64,000 nt of DNA from Methylomonas sp. LL1 (GTDB taxonomy: Bacteria > Pseudomonadota > Gammaproteobacteria > Methylococcales > Methylomonadaceae), in NCBI RefSeq assembly GCF_015711015.1, contig NZ_CP064653.1:4340001-4404000 (forward strand), written 5' to 3'. A model generated the notes under the pieces. The model did no database searches. It had not been told where the DNA came from and worked only from the letters and a program-made list of their open reading frames with translations. A program made the position numbers and the translations under genes. Of the stretch, positions 58,149 to 64,000 are shown in pieces; positions within the stretch are counted from its first letter, which is position 1, and each line of letters starts with the position of its first letter.

Positions 58149-59399
58149 TTACGGGTGCTCGGTAAAAAACGGCCGAGTCGCAAAAAGTGTGTCCGCGAAA
58201 CGCTGACCTCGCCAGGACAGACTGCGTTTCAGCACGAAATCGAAGCGAAACGGATGGTAATCCTGCAGGACCAACAGCGGCTCGACGGCGTCTTCCGCCA
58301 GCAGGCCTGCCTCGGCCAGGGTTTTGGGCGAGATCAGCGGCAAAATGCCAGTCAACGGATAGTCTGAACCGTACAACAGGCGGCTGTGCCAGCCGGTTTC
58401 GGTCAGCAGGGTTTTAATCACTTCGGGGTCGCGGTTGCGTAATACGATCGCGGAAATATCGCCGAACAATTGCTGCCGCCACTGCTTTTCCGCCATCAGT
58501 TGGGTGAAGATGTCGAAGCTTCTGACTTCCCGCCCGTCGTCGGCAATGTCGGTGCCTATGCTCGCGCAATGGGCGATCACGACTCTTACTCCGGCATCCA
58601 ATGCCCGCCTCAGGCGCAATGGATTGCCGAACAGAGGTTGGTTGGCGCCATGAACGGCTTTTTCCTCGCCGCCATGGCTGATGATCGGAATGTTCAGCTT
58701 GGCCGCCGCCTTATAAAACCGGTCGCATTGCGGCGAAGCGGGATCGATGCCCATCGCCGGCGGCAGCCATTTCACCGCCCGCGCGCCGTTCGCGGCGGCC
58801 TGTTCCAGAACCGCCACGCAATCGGGCCGATAAGGATGGATGCTGGCGACCCACTCGAAACGATCCGGATACTGTTGCGCCAGCGCTCGGGCATATTCGT
58901 TGGGTACGAAAAACGAGGTGTTGGCATGGTCGGGATCGCCGCTGGCGCCGTGCGCGCGGTCGAAAGCAAACAGCATGGCCTTGGCCCCCTTGGGCAGGGT
59001 ATCCAGCAATGCTTGGAGGCGCTCGACGAAGGCAATATCTTGTGCGCCGACATCGCCGATGCAGGCGGCGTTGGCGTAAGCCCAGTGCTGTAGGGTTTGA
59101 ATCGGATGCCGTAGCGGTGCGTGCATGTCCGGGCTTTGAGTAATGCCGCTGCCGCCATCGCCGGAACCGACGATGTGGGTGTGGCAATCCCACCAGTCGG
59201 CTGGGTCGATGCCTTGCCAGGCGGCCGATTCCAACGCCGATACGGGGGTGGCGGCCGGGTCGAGGCAGGGATTGGTCAGCCGAAATAATGCCGAAGCCGG
59301 GGGGCTGGCCGTCACCAGGCCGGCGGCGGTCAACTTTAGAAAGCGGCGGCGCGAGCCATTGGCGGGGATGCTGGAATTGCTGCGGGAAAATGATTTCAT
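58149..59399 (-). CDS. Tat-exported amidohydrolase-family protein
   Basis: 416 residues with a twin-arginine signal (GSRRRFLKLTAAGLVTASPPASA). The mature part is an amidohydrolase-2-type TIM barrel: WDCHTHIVGSGDGG at the first strand, ARAVKWLPPAMGIDP, PIISHGGEEKAVHG, VVIAHCASIG and LLYGSDYPL with the catalytic Asp. The metal histidines HTH, H in ISHGG and H in IAHC are all present. A decarboxylase or lactonase-like role is possible; substrate not known. Converges with the ABC permease. Confidence 0.82.
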   Translation of the reverse strand: MKSFSRSNSSIPANGSRRRFLKLTAAGLVTASPPASALFRLTNPCLDPAATPVSALESAAWQGIDPADWWDCHTHIVGSGDGGSGITQSPDMHAPLRHPIQTLQHWAYANAACIGDVGAQDIAFVERLQALLDTLPKGAKAMLFAFDRAHGASGDPDHANTSFFVPNEYARALAQQYPDRFEWVASIHPYRPDCVAVLEQAAANGARAVKWLPPAMGIDPASPQCDRFYKAAAKLNIPIISHGGEEKAVHGANQPLFGNPLRLRRALDAGVRVVIAHCASIGTDIADDGREVRSFDIFTQLMAEKQWRQQLFGDISAIVLRNRDPEVIKTLLTETGWHSRLLYGSDYPLTGILPLISPKTLAEAGLLAEDAVEPLLVLQDYHPFRFDFVLKRSLSWRGQRFADTLFATRPFFTEHP

Positions 59400-59836
59400 G
59401 CCGGCGAGGGTGTTTTTACGTTATGGCGCTAGGATCGGAGAAATGATGCCGGCTGTAAAGAACTAAGATGATTTTTGAGAAAGTCTGTACTCATTGTCAA
59501 TGCCAAATATGTTGATCGCGAGCGGAGTCGAAGCGAGCGCTTGACTTTGGTTTCACTCAGTAAATTGTTTGGATTGGGTATATTTATTGCCAGAAATCGC
59601 TATCTAGCGGCCCGATAACATAAATCACAGGAACCGATTACAACCGTTTTTCGAGGCCACGTTTACTGAGAGCGACAAAAGTACACAAATACGAGCATTA
59701 TCTGGCTCATTGTGATCAATGATTAACCGTATTCGACCCGTTGCGGTCTATCGTTCATTCTGATTCAATGGGCAATAGTCAGATGATCATCAGTCATAAC
59801 CTCCTACCGCCGATGATATACAGAAGGGAAAATCAT
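59400..59836. other. intergenic region at the border of the accessory island
   Basis: About 437 bases without a convincing gene. It contains the motif GAGCGGAGTCGAAGCGAGCG (59520-59539), a Ser/Gly-coloured palindromic element related to the GCTTCGACTCCGCTC repeats common in proteobacteria. I see no integron integrase gene and no attC site here. Confidence 0.5.
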
Positions 59837-60379
59837 ATGCCGATGCGAAAGTATGCCGTCATTGCAGTTACTGCGCTGATTTTGATTTCTTGCGTCACCC
59901 CGCGTGTCGTCGAGAAACCGGCGGTGCCAGTTGACTTCTCGCGATTCAAAAGTGTCTCGTATGTCGTTCACGACGCACCCGACACCGAATATAGCTCAAA
60001 CCGGGACTATGGTAAGGAAATACTGACCATTTTTGATGCAATGCTTGGCAACAAGCTTCGTTCAATGGGGTTTAACGTGGTCGATCCGAAGCATTCGCCC
60101 GAGTTATCAATTGACGTGACAGTCAAAGCTGTTAAGCCTGGTAGCGCCGCAATGCGGTTTATTATAGGATTCGGGGCTGGCCGAGCCGTCCTGCTCTACG
60201 ACGCACTATTTCTTGACGCAAGAGGAAATCGGTTGGCTCTGCTCGAAGGGGGCCGGTCTCACACAGGAATGGAGTTTGGGGAGTCATTTGCGGGAGATGG
60301 GCAAATCCAAGCTATCGCGGTCTCACAATCTATACATCAGATAGAAGAATTCATCCGAAACAATTGTTCGTTACCGTGA
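59837..60379 (+). CDS. lipoprotein with DUF4410-like core, first cassette gene
   Basis: 180-residue lipoprotein: signal peptide and lipobox LILISC (Cys about residue 17), then a core resembling DUF4410-type lipoproteins with NKLRSMGFNVVDPKHSP and FIIGFGAGRAVLLYDALFLD. Start at 59837 has GAAGGGA at 59823-59829. The attC-like site A (60428-60505) begins 48 bases after its stop, as in a gene cassette. Function unknown; the fold is often implicated in envelope stress or peptidoglycan-associated roles. Confidence 0.65.
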   Translation: MPMRKYAVIAVTALILISCVTPRVVEKPAVPVDFSRFKSVSYVVHDAPDTEYSSNRDYGKEILTIFDAMLGNKLRSMGFNVVDPKHSPELSIDVTVKAVKPGSAAMRFIIGFGAGRAVLLYDALFLDARGNRLALLEGGRSHTGMEFGESFAGDGQIQAIAVSQSIHQIEEFIRNNCSLP

Positions 60380-60427
60380 ACAATGAATGGGCGAAGGATT
60401 CAAGTTTTGCAATCACACATCGATCCT

Positions 60428-60505
60428 GCCTAACATTGCGCTAAACCGGAGCGCGGTTATATTACGTTTTTATTCTTCAGCTTCCCGTGCCGCACTCGGT
60501 TAGCT
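60428..60505 (+). repeat. attC-like recombination site A
   Basis: GCCTAAC (60428-60434) matches the R'' box RYYYAAC. GTTAGCT (60499-60505) carries the GTTAG of an R' box, although the last two bases depart from GTTRRRY. CTAAC pairs with GTTAG; TGCG (60437-60440) pairs with CGCA (60491-60494); GCGCGG (60451-60456) pairs with CCGTGC (60485-60490, one G-T). The stem is interrupted by unpaired bases, as in attC. Confidence 0.6.
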
Positions 60506-60873
60506 CTGCGTCAAGCGGCTGCGTTTTGGTCCTGACCTACTATTATTGGAACGAGATCGATAAACAGCTTCTGGTCGAACTTGCTCTGTCAGAATTGAAG
60601 GAGCAAAACCGACCCAAAAGAGACTATTGCTTTAATTATGTCAACGACCGCAAAGGGATAATAAGCCGATGTTGGGTTTGCAGAAGTAGACTGGGTTGAA
60701 TGATAATGAAACCCAACTTCGAAGCTGATAAATTTTGTCATCCAAGAAGCATTTTGCATGAAAAGAACTCGGTAATTTCAGAGCATCTGTTGGGTTTCGC
60801 GTTGCTCTACCCAGTCACGACCCTGTTTTGAGAGTAGCCCTCTCCTGAACGAACATTAAAAGCGGTTGCAAAG
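60506..60873. other. leader of the MNT/HEPN cassette with a GTTGGGTTT repeat set
   Basis: 368 bases between attC site A and the MNT gene without a convincing gene. GTTGGGTTT (60671-60679) and AAACCCAAC (60709-60717) form a nine-base inverted repeat, and a third direct copy lies at 60789-60797. This may be a repeat-element remnant or a transcript structure ahead of the toxin-antitoxin pair. Confidence 0.5.
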
Positions 60874-61191
60874 ATGATACATCATCCAAATATTCCAGAA
60901 TCAGCTCGACAATTTCTTGAGCACATATCTACAGATTATGTAATCGAGTCGCTTATCCTCTTTGGCTCCCGTGCTATCGGAGACCACGACGAACGCTCTG
61001 ATGTCGACATTGCGGTATGCGGTCCGGCAATCAGTCGCTTGGAGTGGGCAAGACTTCGTGCGGCAGCTTATAAAGCAAACACGCTCTACTGGGTATCGTT
61101 GGTTCACTTCGACAGGAATCCACCATCATTGAGGGCAAGAATAATAGAAACAGGAGTAGAGATATATGTCCAAACGAAAACTACAAGATAG
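60874..61191 (+). CDS. mntA: MntA-type nucleotidyltransferase antitoxin (MNT domain)
   Basis: 105-residue minimal nucleotidyltransferase. The signature GS-x10-DxD is exact: G31/S32 in LFGSRAIGDHDERSDVD and D43/D45. In the HepT/MntA system MntA neutralises the HEPN RNase by AMPylating a tyrosine near its active site. The gene overlaps the HEPN toxin start by 26 bases, the usual order antitoxin-toxin seen in many HepT/MntA pairs. It is part of the cassette closed by attC-like site B. Confidence 0.88.
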   Translation: MIHHPNIPESARQFLEHISTDYVIESLILFGSRAIGDHDERSDVDIAVCGPAISRLEWARLRAAAYKANTLYWVSLVHFDRNPPSLRARIIETGVEIYVQTKTTR

Positions 61192-61570
61192 CTTAGACAA
61201 CTTGGAGAAAGTGCTAGAAAACCTCGAACGCGCTGTTCTGATCCCCAAAGACAGAGAACTTGTTGCAGAGGGTACAATCCATCGGTTCGAGATGACCATC
61301 GAGTTATTCTGGAAGACACTCCGGCGTGCAATTCAGTATGAAGGGACACGCGTTCAGACTTCTCGGGAAAGCTTGCGCGAGGCTTTCCGTTTGGGCTGGC
61401 TTCACGATGAGCAGGTGTGGTTGGATATGCTAGATAGCCGTAACACAACGTCCCATGAGTATCTCGCTGAGCAGCTTGCAGAGGACAACTACGATGATGT
61501 TGTGAAGGTAACGCCAATCATTCGACAGGCATTTAACCTACTACGGTCTCGATACCCAAAGAGCACCTAA
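61166..61570 (+). CDS. hepT: HepT-type HEPN toxin
   Basis: 134-residue all-helical HI0074-type protein. It carries the RX4HXY ribonuclease and AMPylation motif exactly: R92-NTTS-H97-E-Y99. The helices TIHRFEMTIELFWKTLRRAIQYEG form the HEPN core. Predicted RNase toxin acting on tRNA or mRNA until AMPylated by the upstream MNT protein. ATG follows GGAGTAGAG. Its stop codon lies inside the R'' box of attC-like site B. Confidence 0.87.
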   Translation: MSKRKLQDSLDNLEKVLENLERAVLIPKDRELVAEGTIHRFEMTIELFWKTLRRAIQYEGTRVQTSRESLREAFRLGWLHDEQVWLDMLDSRNTTSHEYLAEQLAEDNYDDVVKVTPIIRQAFNLLRSRYPKST

Positions 61571-61650
61571 CGAATATCATCTTGGGATGGAGCGGGAGGT
61601 GTCCTTTTTTGCAGCTCCCTGGCGTCCGGCCCTTAAAGCTGTTGTTAGCG
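61565..61650 (+). repeat. attC-like recombination site B
   Basis: ACCTAAC (61565-61571) fits RYYYAAC and GTTAGCG (61644-61650) carries GTTAG. Internal stem: GGGAG (61594-61598) with CTCCC (61615-61619); GGA (61589-61591) with TCC (61625-61627); GGG (61584-61586) with CCC (61630-61632); CTT (61581-61583) with AAG (61636-61638). This interrupted stem with extra unpaired bases is characteristic of attC. The stop of the HEPN gene is within R''. Confidence 0.7.
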
Positions 61651-61684
61651 CTACCAAATCTATATCAATCACAGGGAAATCAGT

Positions 61685-62989
61685 ATGACAGATGTGAAGT
61701 TGCCCGCCATTATCGGAAACACCATGCTAGCGCTCGATCAACTTACGATCGCACTTGGTGTTCCACGAGACATTCTTGCTTCTGCGGGTGAAATAGAAAC
61801 TGCATGGAACAATCTTCCAGGTGTATTGAAGAAGATTCCTCCTGCTTTACGCACCGAAGGTATGGCGCGAATGTGCGTTGCAGTCGCCTCTGGCCTATTT
61901 GATAGTGCAATCAACTACATCTGGAACTCATCAATAATTGAGCTGCGAGAAAAGGTTAAGCGGTTTGGCTTAAATGTCGTTGAACAAATCACGGGAAAAT
62001 CTAACTTCGACGACCAATCGCTGTTGGATTTAAAGGATGCTGAGCTTCTCAGTCTTTGCTTAAAACTTAATCTCATTACGGAGGATGGCTACTTCTTTCT
62101 TGACCACTGCCGGGATATAAGAAATAACTTCTCCGCTGCGCATCCGGTAGTCGGAAAGATCGATGATCATGAGTTCATCGGCTTCGCAAATCGCTGTGCA
62201 AAGTACGCGCTCGGGAATGAACATAACCCTGTGGGAGTTGATATTGCTGCCTTTATGGTGGCAATAAAGGGCGGGAAATTTTCCGTTGAGCAGAAGAATC
62301 AATGGGTGCAAAGAATTGGGAAAACTCATGAAGCGCAGCAATATCTTCTCTTTGGTTCCCTGCATGGAATATTCAGCGATCCGAGTAGCAATGAAGAAGC
62401 ACGAGTTAATTCTCTTTCAATCGCGGCTGAATTTGCACCTAACTTCACCCCGAAGGCAAAATCTGACTTAATAAATCGGCATCACGACTATATTGCCAAG
62501 GGTGATGAAAAGCGACATAAAGCATCGCAGCAATTCTTTGAAAAGCTAGGTATGCTTGCGCTGCTTGGTGAGCATGAAGTTCATTCCCTGTTGTCGAATG
62601 CGTCTAAACGATTGATGGCTGTTCACCAGGCATTCGATAATTTCTACAACGAGCCGCCGTTCGCCGAACGCTTGTTGCAACTATCGCAACAGGCAGCGAT
62701 CCCCGATACCGTAAAAGAGGAGCTCGTCACCACTGTAGTCACTTGTGCAATCGGCAATGCGTATGGCGTGTCTAACGCTGCTGTTCCCTACTATCAAAAG
62801 ATGGTCAAAGGGTTTTCACCAAGTGAAGTTGAAATCATGTTGAACTTGCCGAATGCAAAGACAATCGCGGGAGAGCGAATAAAACATTATGCCTCCTGTA
62901 AGAATCGTTTTAAAGGTCTCGTTAACTTAATTGACCCATCTACAGTTCCAGCTAAGGCAGGTGCAGCATACAAGCTGTGGACAAAATAG
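61685..62989 (+). CDS. 434-residue protein with HEPN-like RNase motif, candidate defence effector
   Basis: I do not recognise a named family. Residues about 60-185 are helical and contain HCRDIRNNFSAAHP, an Rx6H HEPN-type motif (R146, H153), followed by ANRCAKYAL as in HEPN domains that act as RNases in abortive-infection systems. The C-terminal half is helical without catalytic motifs I can name (LLSNASKRLMAVHQAFDNFY). The ATG has AGGGA upstream and is 35 bases after the attC-like site B. An RNase effector role is inferred from the motif and the HEPN/MNT neighbour. Confidence 0.6.
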   Translation: MTDVKLPAIIGNTMLALDQLTIALGVPRDILASAGEIETAWNNLPGVLKKIPPALRTEGMARMCVAVASGLFDSAINYIWNSSIIELREKVKRFGLNVVEQITGKSNFDDQSLLDLKDAELLSLCLKLNLITEDGYFFLDHCRDIRNNFSAAHPVVGKIDDHEFIGFANRCAKYALGNEHNPVGVDIAAFMVAIKGGKFSVEQKNQWVQRIGKTHEAQQYLLFGSLHGIFSDPSSNEEARVNSLSIAAEFAPNFTPKAKSDLINRHHDYIAKGDEKRHKASQQFFEKLGMLALLGEHEVHSLLSNASKRLMAVHQAFDNFYNEPPFAERLLQLSQQAAIPDTVKEELVTTVVTCAIGNAYGVSNAAVPYYQKMVKGFSPSEVEIMLNLPNAKTIAGERIKHYASCKNRFKGLVNLIDPSTVPAKAGAAYKLWTK

Positions 62990-62990
62990 C

Positions 62991-63054
62991 GCTAAATAAT
63001 CATTCCAACGGCTTGCACGAAAAGCCGTGCAAGTCGCTTACTTCAATTTAGAGC
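62991..63054 (+). repeat. attC-like recombination site C (degenerate core)
   Basis: CTAAAT (62992-62997) pairs with ATTTAG (63046-63051) at the base; CTTGCACG (63012-63019) pairs with CGTGCAAG (63026-63033) around AAAAGC. The segments CATTCCAACGG and CGCTTACTTCAATTTAG resemble common attC arms, but the AAC/GTT core is lost, so it may no longer recombine. It starts two bases after the stop of the 434-residue gene. Confidence 0.55.
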
Positions 63055-63066
63055 AATTTCGAACAT

Positions 63067-63115
63067 AAACCGGCCATTTAAAAATCAACATCGACGGTCA
63101 GGAATTGGCCGGTTT
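63067..63115. repeat. perfect 10-base inverted repeat downstream of the cassettes
   Basis: AAACCGGCCA (63067-63076) and TGGCCGGTTT (63106-63115) are perfect inverted halves with a 29-base loop. No T tract. It may be a remnant repeat element or a border structure between the cassette island and the chromosome. Confidence 0.55.
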
Positions 63116-63505
63116 CGAACCTTCGACGTACCTACACCTGCGGTGTGTTTAAACAAAATTCAAACGGGTTCCAACTCTATTTATACATTTTTCCCAAGAG
63201 CGGCGATGCCGAGCCTTCATGAAGGTACTATAAGGAAAAAGGTATGAGCAGCAAAGCTGCTGTAGCCATTTTCACTTAATCTGGTTCCTGGCGCCTGGAT
63301 ATTCCCAGCTAATGTGGTCCCGAAAATAGGATGTAATCGGTTTCTGTGGTTTATGTAATTGGGCCGCTATAGCTAACGCAATCAAAACAAAGTCGCGGTA
63401 TGCGCCGCAATCATTATTCAACGGGGACGACAACATCCGCTGGAACCGCGCAAAAACCGGCCAAGGCCAAAGGCATCGCTTATAATTCGACATTTGCTAT
63501 TTGAG
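63116..63505. other. 390-base region without a convincing gene
   Basis: I see no open frame with family features on either strand and no tRNA. A short inverted GCAGCAAAGCTGCTG (63248-63262) is a compact hairpin. The base composition returns toward the chromosomal pattern near 63400. Confidence 0.4.
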
Positions 63506-63778
63506 ATGAGCTCCGTGGTAGATGAAGCCTTAATTTCTCGTGTGTTGCTGGTGGAAGACGAACCGGCGGCGGCCAAACAGCATTTGCAGGCCAATCAATT
63601 GTATGCGGTTTTGTTGGATTTGCCCCTACCTGACTGTTTCGGATTGAATGTAGTCGAAGTTTGTCGCCAGCATACCGTTCCCTTACCGATGACAGTGTTG
63701 GCCAAGGGTGCACAGGTTTGCCACGTCACGGGCCAATCCAGCACGGCCGATTTCGGCGACAATATCAGGATGTCATGA
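63506..63778 (+). CDS. shortened response-regulator receiver protein
   Basis: 90 residues beginning like a receiver (SRVLLVEDEP) and then LYAVLLDLPLPDCFGLNVV with the phospho-acceptor aspartate in LLDLPLPD. The stretch between these blocks is about 15-25 residues too short, so alpha-1/beta-2/alpha-2 is incomplete, and the C-terminal half diverges from a receiver after VLAKGAQ. Probably a decayed or strongly reduced receiver. ATG at 63506 is used since the longer frame needs TTG at 63494. Its stop overlaps the next start (ATGA). Confidence 0.6.
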   Translation: MSSVVDEALISRVLLVEDEPAAAKQHLQANQLYAVLLDLPLPDCFGLNVVEVCRQHTVPLPMTVLAKGAQVCHVTGQSSTADFGDNIRMS

Positions 63779-64000
63779 AGCCTAGATTACTCGCAGCCAT
63801 GCTGGCACTGCTATTTTTTTCCGGCATTGCTGTGGCCGCAGAAACGGTCAGGATAGGCGTGCTGGCGTTCCGCCCCAAGGATCAGACACAGAGGCAATGG
63901 CAGCCATTGGCCGACGGGTTGAAGCGCAAATTGCCGGATCATGAATTTGTGATCCAAGCGCTTAATTATCATGAACTCAGACGGGCAGTAACTAATAACC
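63775..64000 (+). CDS. PhnD-like periplasmic sensor/binding protein, 3' end outside window
   Basis: About 75 N-terminal residues: a signal peptide (PRLLAAMLALLFFSGIAVAAE) and the start of a phosphonate-binding-like domain (VRIGVLAFRPKDQTQRQWQPLADGLKRKLP; LNYHELRRAVT). This pattern begins many hybrid sensor kinases and GGDEF proteins in which PhnD-type domain senses a ligand. Coupling to the receiver gene by ATGA favours a signalling protein. The rest lies beyond the window. Confidence 0.7.
   Translation, partial: MKPRLLAAMLALLFFSGIAVAAETVRIGVLAFRPKDQTQRQWQPLADGLKRKLPDHEFVIQALNYHELRRAVTNN

Noticed and set aside
59400-59836. Search for an integron integrase and attI site ahead of the cassette array
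   Set aside because: No tyrosine-recombinase frame or attI-like site was seen; xerD at 26828 is a standard chromosome-dimer recombinase, not an IntI.
60487-60699. Small open frame (GTG start, 70 codons) after the attC-like site A
   Set aside because: It starts inside the attC-like hairpin, has no ribosome site and no family features, and ends in the repeat region; most likely not a gene.
63105-63125. GGTTTCGAACC resembling a tRNA T-arm
   Set aside because: The flanking bases do not form a T stem, acceptor or anticodon arm on either strand, so it is not a tRNA gene.
63272-63493. Minus-strand open frame of 73 codons
   Set aside because: No ribosome site, no recognisable motifs and unusual composition; I see no evidence of translation.
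1-64000. CRISPR arrays, insertion sequences, rRNA and tRNA genes
   Set aside because: No regular spaced repeats, transposase frames or conserved RNA gene sequences were seen by eye.

Overview
The window looks like chromosomal DNA of a motile, sugar-decorating gammaproteobacterium. I infer a Methylococcales methanotroph such as Methylomonas, without certainty. The grounds are gammaproteobacterial gene orders (ffh; rpsP-rimM-trmD-rplS; ndk-rlmN-pilF-hisS-yfgM-bamB-der; yajC-secD), a methenyltetrahydrofolate cyclohydrolase-type gene (fchA) typical of one-carbon metabolism, and a DUF115 flagellin glycosyltransferase. No methane monooxygenase or rRNA gene is present, so the genus is not proven.

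Layout. 1-3538: the end of an Hsp70-like gene and a broken SNF2 helicase gene. 3818-14291: a twelve-gene, co-directional cluster for a CMP-activated nonulosonic acid of the legionaminic type (legB, legC, legG, legF, legI, a NeuD/LegH-like acetyltransferase and a PtmE-like nucleotidyltransferase). Interleaved with these are two methyltransferases, an ATP-grasp ligase, a HAD phosphatase and a PIG-L deacetylase, which suggest a further modified sugar. 14300-21972: the flagellar filament block: a sigma-28 promoter, flagellin 1, a FlaG gene split at a G8 tract, fliD, fliS, a FliT-like gene, flagellin 2, the Maf/DUF115 glycosyltransferase and a YjfB-like protein. Sugar synthesis, acceptor flagellins and the transferase therefore lie side by side.

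21983-29062: housekeeping genes (ypjD/ccsA-like, ffh, the rpsP operon, ogt, xerD, an lpxA-type acyltransferase) and a lone receiver protein. 29059-34146 (minus): a translationally coupled YfiR / GGDEF-EAL / TonB-receptor operon. 34205-42681: an M18 aminopeptidase, msrB, a sulfide:quinone oxidoreductase with a small membrane partner, lpxH, a cyclophilin, cysS, fchA, a Cys-rich protein and tpx. 42776-53671 (minus): der to yajC, psd, an orphan FlhB C-terminal domain and queF. 53917-59399: a small motility-type protein, an ICMT-like protein, an ABC exporter pair and a Tat-exported amidohydrolase.

59837-63054 is an accessory island that I read as an integrase-less integron cassette array. Three attC-like hairpins (60428-60505, 61565-61650, 62991-63054) each follow the plus-strand gene or gene pair they would belong to. 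The cargo is a lipoprotein, a HepT/MntA (HEPN/MNT) toxin-antitoxin pair and a 434-residue protein with its own HEPN-like RNase motif. The window ends in a truncated receiver gene and the start of a PhnD-like periplasmic sensor.
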